The position numbers and the translations under genes are program-made. The notes below the pieces were generated by a model. It saw nothing but the letters and a program-made list of their open reading frames with translations, was not told the DNA's origin and ran no database searches. Below are positions 32,563 to 43,670 of a stretch of DNA of 64,000 nt, one piece after another (positions within the stretch are counted from its first letter, which is position 1; each line of letters starts with the position of its first letter). Origin of the DNA: Dendrocalamus latiflorus (taxonomy: Eukaryota; Streptophyta; Magnoliopsida; Poales; Poaceae); NCBI GenBank assembly GCA_017311315.1, contig CM029672.1:7544463-7608462 (forward strand), read 5' to 3'.

Positions 32563-35500
32563 CTTTATCTAAAAATGATTTTGATGGAGTACTCCTTATC
32601 ATGTATGGTAGCTTGCGTATATGGACATCTGAATCAGTGATGCCAACCTAGCTTGCTTCCTGAATATGAATGCTAGCATACTTGGACCTGTCGACTTGAG
32701 TCATTTATATTTGTGGACCTTTCTCTTGAGAGATTATAGAGGTTTCACTCACTCGTCCGAGACTATAACCTCAGAGAACAAGAAGGCACTGGTTGCAAAT
32801 TATCCGCTGAAAAGCTAGCAGTGGGATGTCTACTGAGGTCGAAAAGACCTCTGTGAAAGCGAAATGACGCTGGCTCCATACCGGGTGGCTTTCAACGGTT
32901 GACAGAAGAGGGGGACGGGCAAGGATGATCAGAACTCAACCCTGGTGAGTACGCTAACTTGGTGAGGGAGCATTTAGATGGTGCAGTTAGTTTTGACCAC
33001 TACCGCCAAGTCCATAATTCCTAAATTGATGAAGTGCACATAATGGAGCTCAAAAGCCGATTACAAAATCTACTTTTTGAGCATCTGTGTATCAATGTTT
33101 ACTTGATGTTCTTATGTTTTTGTGGATCTTTGATTGTTGTATGCAAATATTATGTATGTAAATCTGTAGGCCTTTGATTGATGTAAGAGTAAATCTGTAG
33201 GGCTGATTGATGCAAGATATCGGTGCATACGTATTTGTCTGTGAGTATGAATATAGAGGATTATGAACTAATTGAGTGGATGTGCGATTTAGTTTTTCCC
33301 TAACAGGTACCCGACAGAAAATAGTGACTCGAAAATCTGACACCCAAGGAATTTTCCTGTCAGTGCCTGTCACAGAACACCATCGGGAATTATTATCCTA
33401 TCAGTTAACCATTAGCCATTCATAATTTTCGCATCCTCATTCTCCTCGTGGGTATTTTCTGACGTTTCCCTGAAAGGAATTTTTTCCTGACGATAAATCT
33501 TTTTTTCCTGACGGTTTTGAACTGTCGAAAGCTGACGAAAGTGATTCTCATATGGTAATTTAAGCAAGAGTTCAGGCTACAAGCACAAAATCACAAATCT
33601 AGATAAAAAAAAAAGCAAAAACACAAATAAGAACATGTTTAAGACAAACATTTGATCTATTTTTAGTAGAGGATGAAGTTTACATACTCATGGATGATTA
33701 CAATGTGCATCCAAAGCACTACTCTTTCATCTCCCAATTTTTCTCTCTCACAACCATAAAAGGAGATAAGATGGTAAAACAAAACCTAAACCATAGAATC
33801 CTTATATCTACCACTTCCTCTCCTCCTATCTTAATAACCGGCAACAACTCTAATAGGTCCAACCCATTAAGTCTACCAGAAAACCCGTCAACCCCACTAA
33901 TACAGGTTTTACACACTCACGCACGCTTCTCAAAGCATTTAAAAACTCAATCTGTTAACTTTTTGGTGATTGGTCCACTTGCCAATTTCAGCTCTACTTG
34001 ACCTAAACCACTTCTCCTTTGCGCCTCTCCACACGTGGTTTTGATCAAGCCACCAACCCGGTATTTAGCCAACTATCAAAATACCCTTGATAAAGCTTCC
34101 GGTCATCTTCTCTTGACTTCGTCTTTACCTTCACCTGAAAGCATCTCTACATACTTTGACATGCAGTCCGTAGTACCCAATGACTAGTCATCACGTCTTC
34201 ACGTATTCGGATTCCCCTAAACCGTTTCTTCGTGCATCAGCCTCATCATTTGGCGTACCACATGCACCAACTCGCCTCTTCACAAACAATGTCTTCTCTG
34301 TACTTTCCACTTAAGCTATGAAACTTCACCCAGACTTACACGACCACTCGGACCTCAGCTCCACCGCCTAGTCTTGATCCATTGTTGTCGACCACTAACA
34401 TTCTCCTAGTTACCTACACATCTAAAGATCAAGCAACTATCTCGAGCACAAGTTCTATATAGTTGACTCATGTTAGTTAAAACCGTACATGATGCAACAC
34501 CACACGACTAACCAACGGCACCCATTTCTCACACACACTCATCCAACTTGAAAACCATTTTCACTATTCTCTGGGTGTACCCACCGGTCTGACCTCACTT
34601 CCTATGCTGATCAGATCGCCCCTATCAGACCGCCAGCCACTGATCAGCCTAATCGCTTAACAACATCAGAAAACATTCTCTCTAAAATTTCGATTAAATT
34701 TTATCTAGTTTCAGCTCTAGTTTTTAATTCCATTGGCACTTAGTGTAAACTCATCCTCAAACAAAACTATGCAAGTGTTTGATGTTCAATTTCTCGAAAG
34801 ACCATGGCCAGTTTGACCGCTCACCCCATAGCAGTCAGACTATCAGCCATCAACCGATCAGTCCGTCTGAACCTTGACAACACAGTCTGAATCTGAACTT
34901 TCTAGAACTTTTGCAAAATTCTAATTCAAGTTAACCAAAATATCAATTATTTGTCATAAACGTATAATATACCTTGTAAACAGTCTCACAGATCAACATC
35001 ATGATGGAATAGGTTGGATAACCATTTATGCATACAGTGACCCTATCACTATCCACAACGTATCAACTACGGCATTTTGGGTAACCACACAGGAACCTAC
35101 ATATATTGCCCTACCTACAGGATTGCTGAGACAGGGTACCTGATAAGCTGATGAACAGTTTTGCCGGATGATTGGTGCCCATGTGTTGTGGTTGACAAAC
35201 TCTCCTGCATGACATCAGCATCATCTCCGCGGTTTCTGCAAGCCCTCTGGAAACAGATATCCTCTTAAGTAAAAAGTTCATATAACATCTGAACTTTATT
35301 CAAAAGTTTATCCAGTACTTTAAACTATAATATTAGATATTTGACCTTTAAATTTTATAATTCAGTTCAAATAACACTCTAATCTGATATCGAATAGTGG
35401 TATTGCCCATGTGGTATGATAAGCGAGCGGTTTTACCACGTATAATGCCACATTGGTCACGTAAGGCTCCACATATCACTGATCTAACTTGGCCACATGT

Positions 35501-36081
35501 CATCCTACATGGTAAAATCACCCACTCATCGAATCACACAGGCAATTAATACCACTATGTGAAACCGGGTCAGAGTATTATTGAAACTGGATTGCAAAAT
35601 TTAGAGGTTAAATGTCTTGTTTCATAGTTTAGGGTGTTAGATAGACTTTCAAACAAAGTTTGAGGTGTTATACGTGCTTATTCCTTCTCTGAAAAGAAAA
35701 GTAAAGAAAAGTGGGAAAGAGATATTAATACATGTTCCTAATTAAACGAGTAAAAAGACACATGTAGAACATTTAGAATCTATCCTGGAGTCTGAACAAA
35801 TGGCGTTTGAAAGGGTGCCCGTTTCAACAGTAAACTTGAAAGAGATGTATGTACATGCGACGGGGATCTATTGTAGTCGCTAAAGCGACTGCACATATCG
35901 CTGCAACAGAGCAAAATCCATGTTCAGATCTTTGTCTATTCATGTCTGAATGAAAACTGGTCATCAGATTATGTGACTCACAACTTCTGCACATGGCTTA
36001 TGCTTCCATCATAGCTAGAATGATTATGCTGTTGAAAGTTCTGTCAGATTTTGATGCACTTTCGACAACATAATCAACTTA
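32563..36081. other. Non-coding DNA with retrotransposon remnants
   Basis: No supported gene. 33290-33540 has repeated 'tcctgac' and 'ttttcctgacg' phrases like CACTA-type subterminal repeats, without a matching terminus. 34565-34970 has 'accggtctgacc', 'cagaccgccag', 'agtttgaccgctc' motifs followed by an AT-rich run similar to 12610-12700, so it is likely an LTR remnant of the same family as the gypsy fragment at 9.8-12.7 kb. Confidence 0.4.
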
Positions 36082-36086
36082 GCACT

Positions 36087-37197
36087 TGTGAGGACGCTTG
36101 TCATCGAATGTGAGATTGGACAGTACGCTTATAAGTAACCTTAGTTGGATTCGAAGATTGCCGAAGATGTAGAGGGATATAATGAGAATCACATACAAAT
36201 GGGTGGACAACAAGAATCACACACGTCGTTATCCCCTATTAGAAAAAACTTAGTGCTCGAAATGAAGCTCACGAGCGCCTGGTCGGTTGGGGAGGCAACA
36301 ACGTCGTCTTCTCCTATCGGAAAAAACTTAGCACTCGAGACGAAGCCCACGAATACCTAGTCAACCGAGGAGGCGAGAATGTCGTTGTCTCCCATCAAAA
36401 AAATCTTGGTGCTCGGGACGAAGCTCGTAAGCACCTAGGATGGGGTGAGATTTAGTTAACTCGGCCTCGGAGGGTGAGTTGTCACTAACTCGACCCTAGA
36501 TGAAGGGTCCGTAGCTCCCACTTTAGTGGCCTTCCGTGTTTTCCCCTTCTTATATGGTATGACTTCTCGTCTGAGTCCCTACGAACGGTACCAACTGTTA
36601 TCGAATGTGAGATCGGACAGTACACTTATAAGCACTATCGGTCGGATTCAAAGACCGCTAACGATGTGGAGGGACAACGAGAATCACACACGAATAGATG
36701 GACAAGTGTATTGCATATGAGTGTCTAAAGTTACAAAATAGCCTCCCCCTCTCCACTTACAAGAGGTCCTATTTATAGGGTGGGAGGAGGAGGCGAGTGA
36801 AGTTATAAGTCTGCCCTTAGGGCCTAGCTTACTCATAAGAATAGTTTCGTCTATTACTCCATGTGGGTCCCGTCATGTCCGAGAGACATCGAGGTCGGTC
36901 CGCAGCTGGTCTCGGACCTCGTCTGGGGTAGGCTCCGGACCCCCTCTAGGATCCGCTTTGGACCTCACCCAGGGTTAGATCTGGACCCCCTCTGGGGTCA
37001 GCTCTGGACCTCATCCGAGGTTGATCCATGGACTTTGCCAAGGTCGGTCTGTGGAGCTCGTCCAGAATGGGCCTTCGAGGTTGATTCCCGAACTTCATCA
37101 AGCTGAGGTCATAATGGTGCATTTTGGCATGTCTTGCTAAGTCAGAGTGCTCTATTGCCTGAGGTAGCACAGGGCTCTCCCTCAACAGCACTTACAT
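36087..37197 (-). mobile_element. Small degenerate LTR element, target duplication GCACT
   Basis: A right-hand LTR (36596-37197) begins TGTTATCGAATGTGAGATC and ends CAACA. Its first 105 bases recur, degenerate, at about 36099-36205. GCACT occurs at 36082-36086 and 37198-37202. A minus-strand TATA box (plus tatttatagg near 36771) and a PBS-like 'ggtaccaac' directly left of the right LTR give minus polarity. The interior (36210-36590) holds three degenerate units of about 80 bases ('aaaaacttagtgctcgaaatgaagctcacgagc...'). 36890-37080 has repeated 'tctgg(g/a)gtc.gctc.ggacc' phrases. The left LTR is mostly deleted. Confidence 0.5.
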
Positions 37198-37449
37198 TTC
37201 AGAGGCAAATCATGGAGTTTTCCCTACTATGTTGAAGAAGGTTATATAATAAGCCCCATGTTTGAATAAATGGCATGGGGGCATTGGCTTGGTGAGCCAA
37301 ACATAGTGTGCCATAGCACCTGCCATGGCTTGTTAATTCACTAGACTTGCAAGAAAAATGGAAATGATTCAACGTACATTAAGATAGAAATCATAAATAT
37401 TGTATCAGCAAGAACTACAGCTGTAGGGTAATTAGGCAAAAGAAAGGTG

Positions 37450-37740
37450 TCGCTCGGTTGGGCTGCAATAAACTAGTTTATGGCTAAAATGCTGAAATTA
37501 CACTGTAGCTAGCTGAAATTACACTGTAGCTGATAGTGGTTTATTTGGCGTAACTAAATTTAAACAAATTTAAAAATAGAAAAAACAAATTAGCCTACCA
37601 CGGACAATGCAAATGAATACGAGAAAAAAAGAACCGGCAAAAAGCTAAAAAAAGCCAAAAAGTCAGAAAAAGACGAAATTTAGGAATAGCGGAAAATAAG
37701 CCAAAAGTCAGAAGCTCAAACCGAAATAAGCGGGATGAAA
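37450..37740 (-). mobile_element. MITE-like repeat, family A, copy 3 (inverted)
   Basis: The reverse of the 14056-14320 copy: 'ctgtagctagctgaaattacactgtagctg' then 'ttatttggcgtaac', 'gaatacgagaaaaaaagaaccggc', and 'caaaagtcagaagctcaaaccgaaataagc'. The first part carries a 'gctgaaattacactgtagct' duplication. Confidence 0.7.
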
Positions 37741-37744
37741 ATTG

Positions 37745-38970
37745 AAATTGTATATTGTAAAATTATTTTGTTATACTACTTACCATTATCCTACTAACTA
37801 GTGGGATCTCAGCTGTTGCTAATAGTTTATTATGACTTCTTCGTAGAATCTGAAGGGTTTGATTCAATGATCTATGGTCTTGTCCATGTTTTAAGTTCAG
37901 TGGCAGGCAATGCGTAGCAAAACTCCAACTGTAGCTTCATGCTAGCGTGTTTTAGGGACAGGGACACGAAAAATCATGGCTAATGCAACTGGTACTCCAA
38001 CCAATCAACATCAGCAAAAGAAGGCCTCAAATATTCAGCACAATAATGCAAATCATTGTATGCTCTCGGGGTTGATGCATGCTAAGAAAAAAACCTCAAC
38101 AGATGCATCAGGTTTTCTGGTTAACGGCAGGGCAATTCCTAGCATAGTTTTGGAGAAATAATACTACCAAGTATGTCCTAATTGCAAAAAGAAAAAAGGA
38201 AGAAAAATAGTTTATCATACCTATCAGCACTAACAAGCCCCAACTATTCTGCACAGCAAAGGAAATCGTGTTGTAAGATGGCAGACTTCAGCAGTAAGTG
38301 AAACATTGTAAGTCCTCGGCCAACACATATTTGGATGCTATCTAGGAACAATCTAAGTGGACCATCAGAGAGTTTTAGGTGCTGCAAAATAGACTTATAA
38401 GAGGTGGCTAATCAATGCAATTGTAGGGATTTGCTGCTGCAGGCAGTTTAAAAATTTAGAAATATGATCATTCAGATATTTCAAACTGTGAAACATGGGA
38501 ACACATCCAAGAGGCAGAAATACCTGAAACAAATAACCATATGACTTGGCAGCTCGACGTCGCAACCAATTTAAGAGGAATAATCTTGAACAAACATTGT
38601 ACGAGCTCAAAATTCAGAAGAATTAATGAACACCTGGGGAAATTATCAGACATCAATGGCATCCCATCTTATCTGAAAAATCATCTGCATCCTATGGGCC
38701 TACAGGCACCAAATTAAAGAATTTAATCTGCAAATGCTGAATTCCACTAAAGATACATAGCATTTTTACAAAACCAGTGCTGAAATTCGACCAGACTCCA
38801 GACACCAAATAACCAGGTCACATGCATAGAAAATATCTAGAAACATAGATATAAACAAAATTCACTGTGCTACCAGCAAACCTAATATAAAAAGTATGTC
38901 AGCAGTTTGTTGGAAGAAAAGAGAAGCATAGATCCAAAGTAAGCAATCTAGATTCCATTGATAAACAAGA
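37745..38970. other. Intergenic, no firm gene
   Basis: Moderately AT-rich. Short ORFs on either strand have no domain. It may contain the 3' UTR of a minus-strand transcript ending at the candidate exon 38972-39067. Confidence 0.3.
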
Positions 38971-38971
38971 A

Positions 38972-39067
38972 TCATATGCAGGCAGCAGCAGTGAGAAGTT
39001 GGCATGCACAGAATTTTGGTGCCTCCAGCGGCGGTTGTGGGTTTGGTGCTAGCATCTTCTGCAGTTC
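38972..39067 (-). pseudogene. Candidate terminal exon of an unidentified gene
   Basis: On the minus strand a good 3' splice site (cttgccattttcag) is followed by 31 open codons reading ELQKMLAPNPQPPLEAPKF and so on, then TGA. The codon use looks natural for a plant exon. Upstream on the same strand lie LINE and LTR insertions, so any gene it belonged to is probably interrupted. I do not recognise the protein. Confidence 0.25.
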
Positions 39068-39349
39068 CTGAAAATGGCAAGGATAAACAGGTCGGCAAAA
39101 AGCAAGGCGAGCTCAAAACATGGAATAGAATCAGGCGAATAGCACAGAAAGTCCAATAGCCAAAAGAAATATGTTCGTCCATTTATGTTTCTACTTCCAG
39201 AATGAAGCGATGCTCCTTTTTCTGAAGATAGAATCATGCATAGATTGAAGACAGAATCATGCATAGATTGAAGACAGTCGTATCTTTCTTATACTTTTTT
39301 ACTGAAAGGTACATGCTGCAGGTAGATTTCCCTTTATTTCTGCCGGTAT

Positions 39350-39655
39350 ACTCCCATTTTTTTAGAACCAAAGGGAGAACCCCGGTTCCAATTCCATTAC
39401 GAAGAGAAACCAAAGTTTCTATGATCAGATGACCATAGCAATTCTCATCCATATTATATTCATCCTCCCATACGCTCCTCCTACTTCTACTAACACAACA
39501 TGGCACTAGCTCTTACAGCCAACATTTTAGCATTACTCATACCTAGCAAAAGCACCAACGCAAAACAACTCCAGATTTTTCCCTTTTTTGGTGGTTGCTA
39601 TCAGATGAAATACTCCACGTCGGCATTGCCATCGACAGTCTTTCGCCTTCGAAAG
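39350..39655 (-). mobile_element. LINE 3' end (3' UTR and tail), left part
   Basis: Minus-strand 'aatggaattggaaccggggt' and 'ctccctttggttctaaaaaaa' at about 39405-39355 is the typical end of grass LINEs (genomic A-run at the 3' end). It joins the coding part at 41624 once the LTR element between them is removed. Confidence 0.55.
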
Positions 39656-39981
39656 TGTTATGAACCTAAGTTCATAACGGGATAAACACCACCGAGAAGA
39701 TGGCCGGATGGCGTCGGCGTAGGGAGAGGGGAGAGACTATAGACTAGGAAGACTATTGTTATTATTCTGCTTGATGACAATAGCATGCGGTAGCCCCTTT
39801 ATATAGATGGCTCCCCCTAACAGATCGAATCTAATTCCAATCCTATCTCTAATAATATGGAAACCCATATCATATCTCTAATTATATCTCTAACAATGGA
39901 AACTAATCTCTAACTCAAATAGAAACCAATCTCTAATTCCTAATGATAACTCGACTGGGCCCAAGGCCCACGCCTATAACA
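39656..39981 (-). repeat. 3' LTR of the 1963-bp element
   Basis: TGTTATGAACC...CCTATAACA; includes the short inverted pair 'ttatgaac'/'gttcataa' at the TG end. Confidence 0.95.
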
Positions 39982-40392
39982 CTACACCCCTTCCGGACAT
40001 GCAGCTCGTCCTCGAGCTGCTAGATGGCGGCCAATAGAAGACCTTCGACGCCGATGTAGAAGATGAACGGTGGCGGGGTGCTGCAGCGGATGGTGACGAA
40101 GTGTAGCGCCTTCGGTATATAATGCCTGCAAAAGAAGCTTCTCTTTTTTTCTCTTTTTTTTTTGCTGATTTTTTTTGTTTTTTTTTCGAATTTTTTTTTC
40201 GATTTTTTTTTGTGCTTTACTTTGCCTGAACCAATCGGTCGGTTTTATAAACCGACCGACACCCACGCTCACCGCAAAGCCAAAGACCGTCAATGGGGAT
40301 CCACGGTCAAGAGCGGCGGCGGCGGGAAGCGGCCGGCGGAGCGGCGGCCCGGTGGCGGCAGATCAGGCGGCGACCGGATCTAGCGGCGGGCG

Positions 40393-41247
40393 TCAATGGC
40401 GACACGCGGCGGTTCTGGCGGCGACCGGATCTGGAGGAGGTGGATCGACAGGTGGAGCGGGCGGCCGGGGCCCGATGGAGCGGCGGCGGAGCGGGAGGGA
40501 ACGGCCCGGGCGGCAGCGCTCTCGGCGGCGACGGCTTCGACACGGGCGGATCTGGCGTAGGCGGCCCGGGCGGAGGCGGGATCTGGCCGGTGGCGGTCGG
40601 AGACGGCCCGGGTGGCGGCGGGATCTGGCCGACGGCGGTCGGAGACGGCCCGGGCGGCGGCGGCGGCACGGGTGGGTGCAGGCCGAGCGGACGGCGGCTG
40701 CGCGCGTGGACACGGTCCAACCGGTGGTCTTCGAGGCGGAGGCGGCCCACAGCGGCGGCGGCACGGCCCGAGGGCTACCGGCGGCGGTCGGACGAAGGGC
40801 TGCCGGCGGCGACAGAAGGTGGCTCGGCGGCTGCTTCTTGGCTTTCTCGCCATCCTCTTTCGGCAGAGGCACGGCCGTGGCCCCTGGCGCTGCCTTCTGC
40901 TCTTCTTCTTGGGCCGGCGCTGCCTTCTGCTCTTCTTCTTGGGGCAGCAACGGGGTTGGGTCTGGTGGGGTGTAGCCGGCGGTGAATTGATCCGCCGGTG
41001 GAGCGGACAAGGCGTTGATGATGGATGGGATAGCCCTAGATGGAATCGGCAAGAGCCCTGGCGCAGAGATGGGCAACACTCCCCTGGATTCAAGCGCTGC
41101 AATCCTGGCGTTGGTTGCAATGCTTTGCCGCGTCAAATCTGCAAGTTGGGAGTTCATCTCGGCCTGCTGCTGCATGATCTCAGCCATCTGCTTCTTGATT
41201 GCTTTAAACGTTGCTCTCACGGAACTGGCCTCCTCGCTGGAAACCAT
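40393..41247 (-). CDS. Gag-like ORF of the 1963-bp element
   Basis: 284 codons, starting 31 bases after the PBS. Residues 1-55 (EEASSVRATFKAIKKQMAEI then QQAEMNSQLADLTRQS and IAALE) form a heptad coiled coil like the N-terminus of some Ty3/gypsy Gag proteins. Then comes a Pro/Ala/Glu region with two QEEEQKAAP repeats (near residues 100-120). After about residue 165 the reading is Arg/Pro-rich and may be out of the true frame: another minus-strand frame (40750-40307) gives proline repeats PPPPGPSPTA(V/T)GQI from a 36-base tandem repeat. No capsid homology region or zinc knuckle is visible. Real translation is uncertain. Confidence 0.4.
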   Translation of the reverse strand: MVSSEEASSVRATFKAIKKQMAEIMQQQAEMNSQLADLTRQSIATNARIAALESRGVLPISAPGLLPIPSRAIPSIINALSAPPADQFTAGYTPPDPTPLLPQEEEQKAAPAQEEEQKAAPGATAVPLPKEDGEKAKKQPPSHLLSPPAALRPTAAGSPRAVPPPLWAASASKTTGWTVSTRAAAVRSACTHPCRRRRPGRLRPPSARSRRHPGRLRPPPARSRLRPGRLRQIRPCRSRRRRERCRPGRSLPLRRRSIGPRPPAPPVDPPPPDPVAARTAACRH

Positions 41248-41277
41248 GGTAGCAGAAGTCGTGGGAAAGGATCGACT

Positions 41278-41289
41278 GCTCTGATACCA
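41278..41289 (-). other. PBS of the 1963-bp element (tRNA-iMet)
   Basis: Plus GCTCTGATACCA, three bases from the 5' LTR. Confidence 0.95.
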
Positions 41290-41292
41290 AGT

Positions 41293-41618
41293 TGTTATGA
41301 ACCTAAGTTCATAACGGGATAAACACCACCGAGAAGATGGCCGGATGGCGTCGGCGTAGGGAGAGGGGAGAGACTATAGACTAGGAAGACTATTGTTATT
41401 ATTCTGCTTGATGACAATAGCATGCGGTAGCCCCTTTATATAGATGGCTCCCCCTAACAGATCGAATCTAATTCCAATCCTATCTCTAATAATATGGAAA
41501 CCCATATCATATCTCTAATTATATCTCTAACAATGGAAACTAATCTCTAACTCAAATAGAAACCAATCTCTAATTCCTAATGATAACTCGACTGGGCCCA
41601 AGGCCCACGCCTATAACA
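41293..41618 (-). repeat. 5' LTR of the 1963-bp element
   Basis: Identical by eye to 39656-39981. Confidence 0.95.
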
Positions 41619-41623
41619 GAAAG

Positions 41624-41990
41624 TCTTTCGCCATCTAGAGTATTCCTATTCTTTAGCGCCAGGATATCTTCAGGGGCTCCAAGATCTTCAACTCCCATTG
41701 TGAGATGCAGCTATCCATCTGCAGCCATTGTGTGTCCGGGCAGAGTTGCCTCCACGTCTTCAGCATGTGAAGAACCTTTCTCATCACCACCTGCAAACCA
41801 ATCCAATTGGGCCTCTGAAAGAGTAAGTAGTGTCTCATTTTCCATGTAGCCCAAAGTCCAAAGGCTAGCAGAACTAACAACATTTACGACTTTATTTTTA
41901 GAATCACTGACCCACAGATGAGCCACTGATTGCAGTCATTACCAATATTCTTGCCCAGAACTACGAATGAATTGATTAAGAAATAAGAAT
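41624..41990 (-). mobile_element. LINE ORF2 C-terminal fragment, right part
   Basis: The minus-strand frame 41883-41653 reads FGLWATWKMRHYLLFQRPNW, QLCPDTQWLQMDSC and LKILEPLKISW. This LW-x-W-K-x-R ... FQ ... W pattern is the C-terminal segment after the zf-RVT motif of plant L1-type LINE proteins. Only the last hundred codons remain, with frame changes. The 3' continuation is at 39350-39655, beyond the LTR insertion. Confidence 0.6.
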
Positions 41991-43660
41991 TAGACCCAAA
42001 TGAACGTGCGAAATTTGAAAGATGTGGCTTTATTTAATATTTCAAAGTTTTCAAAGTGATATTTTTATTTCTTGAAAGGAGAAAAATTATACGCTAAAAT
42101 TGCAATTTACATCGTAGCACTAAGTATTGCACTGAAAATTTGCAAGAATTGCACTAGTTTGTATTAGCGTACATCAATAGCTAGCACATCATGTTATTCA
42201 CATTTTTCATAGTACTAAAATTGCGTATTCCTCATGAGATTGGCACATAAATATGACTTATGTTTTACAGTACTTCTTTGCGGTTGTGACTACGATTGCA
42301 ATGCCATGAGCCCACGACATGATAGTGACAAATCATTATTTAAAAAGCACTAGGCGCTCACGTTATAGATTATTCTTTTAAAAATAGAAATGCCATTATA
42401 CAACTACAAAACCAACATGCGATCTTGACAATGACATTGGGCATCGCATCTTTGTGTGAAGATTGGCGGGTGGCAATTGAGAAAATTATCCAATATTATG
42501 TAGAGTGGTGTTGGCCTAAGTAATTTAGGTTCCGTCTTAGAAGATGGAGCGTTTTATCGGACTATTGGAGCCATGAAAGTTGCACTTTGAAAAACGTACA
42601 AGTGTGTGTGAATGTAAAATATGTTTGTGTGTAGGTTACCGGGTTTTTGTATTTGTAGGTGGTTGTATCTAGTAAGTTGGTAGTAGTTTAGAATTTGGTG
42701 TGTAGTGGAAGTCTCCACTATATAAGCATCGTGTGTGTTGAGAGAGAGAAACATTGTGGAAGAGATATTAGGGTTTTGTTTGTGTAAAGCCTTGTTTGTG
42801 CTTTACGGTTATTACTCTGCCATCCATGAGAGAGTGGTTGTAAAATATTTCTCTCTGAGTGAAATGAACATTCAAAGTTTGTCCAAGTAATTTGTGCTAT
42901 GAATTCTTCCTTGTGCTTTTGATTTGCTTTGTTTTCTTATTTGGATTTTTCTCTTTATAATCTTTCCTAGTGCCAAGAATGTGTAAGAGGTAGAGATATC
43001 TTTTCGAGATCAGATTACATCCATCTAGACATATTATAAAGGAAATTCTTGAGTTTACCTAATTTTCCTTAAAGAGAGGTGAGTTTGGGGTTTTGCTCTT
43101 GTGACCATTTTGGTTTGAGTTCGTGCTATAATCTAGCTCGCTATGGCATGTTAGAATACATCTAAGGTCATCTGGATTATCTTGGACTCACGAGTAAGAG
43201 TAGATCAAGATTTTCCTCTTTTGCCCAGTTTTAATGCAAGCTTCCTTGTTTTGGATGAAGGTAAGAACTTTAGTATCGATCATTATGATTCATGATTGGA
43301 ATAGATTTCAGATATCCTAGAAAAAAGTTTATACCAAGTTTCACTGTGTTTTAATCTGTGATTTAGAAGTTAACACTTTTTTATCATATGCAATACTGTT
43401 GTGTGTTGTGCTTTGGTGAATGGTCATACCGCGGGGTCCCAAGCGGTACTACCGGCAAACGGGCATACCATTATGATCTGAGCGGTACAACCGAACAAGC
43501 CCGAGCATTACTACTACACCCTAGTTGGTGGTAGTAACGGTGAGACAAGGAAGTCTTATTTGATTTGAGATATTTTGCTTTTGGCTTTGATGTATATGTA
43601 AGTTTGTATTTTCACTGCATATTATCAATACTTAAAACAAGATTTCGAAAGAACCACCTA
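41991..43660. other. Non-coding DNA with an LTR-like promoter and a CGGTACTACCG remnant
   Basis: 42600-42900 has a plus-strand 'ctatataagcatcg' TATA-like site followed by 'gagagagagaaaca' and T-rich leader-like sequence. 43425-43545 has 'ataccgcgg', 'agcggtactaccgg', 'agcggtacaaccg' and 'ggtggtagtaacgg', degenerate relatives of the palindromes of the Sirevirus LTRs. Probably a decayed LTR; limits not found. Confidence 0.35.
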
Positions 43661-43670
43661 CTTCGACTCA

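Larger units (their letters stand above)
39656..41618 (-). mobile_element. Non-autonomous LTR element, 1963 bp, LTRs identical
   Basis: LTRs 39656-39981 and 41293-41618 are 326 bases each and I see no difference between them. Target duplication GAAAG lies at 39651-39655 and 41619-41623. A PBS of tRNA-iMet type is at 41278-41289. A minus-strand TATA box (plus 'ctttatata') is in each LTR. The 1.3-kb interior carries one gag-like ORF with a coiled coil and a GC-rich, proline/arginine-coding tract, but no pol. It inserted into a LINE 3' end very recently and needs enzymes in trans. Confidence 0.95.

Noticed and set aside
40307..40750. Separate proline-rich protein in the 1963-bp element
   Set aside because: Not called as its own gene: it overlaps the gag-like ORF, depends on a 36-base repeat and has no domain; mentioned only as a possible alternative frame.
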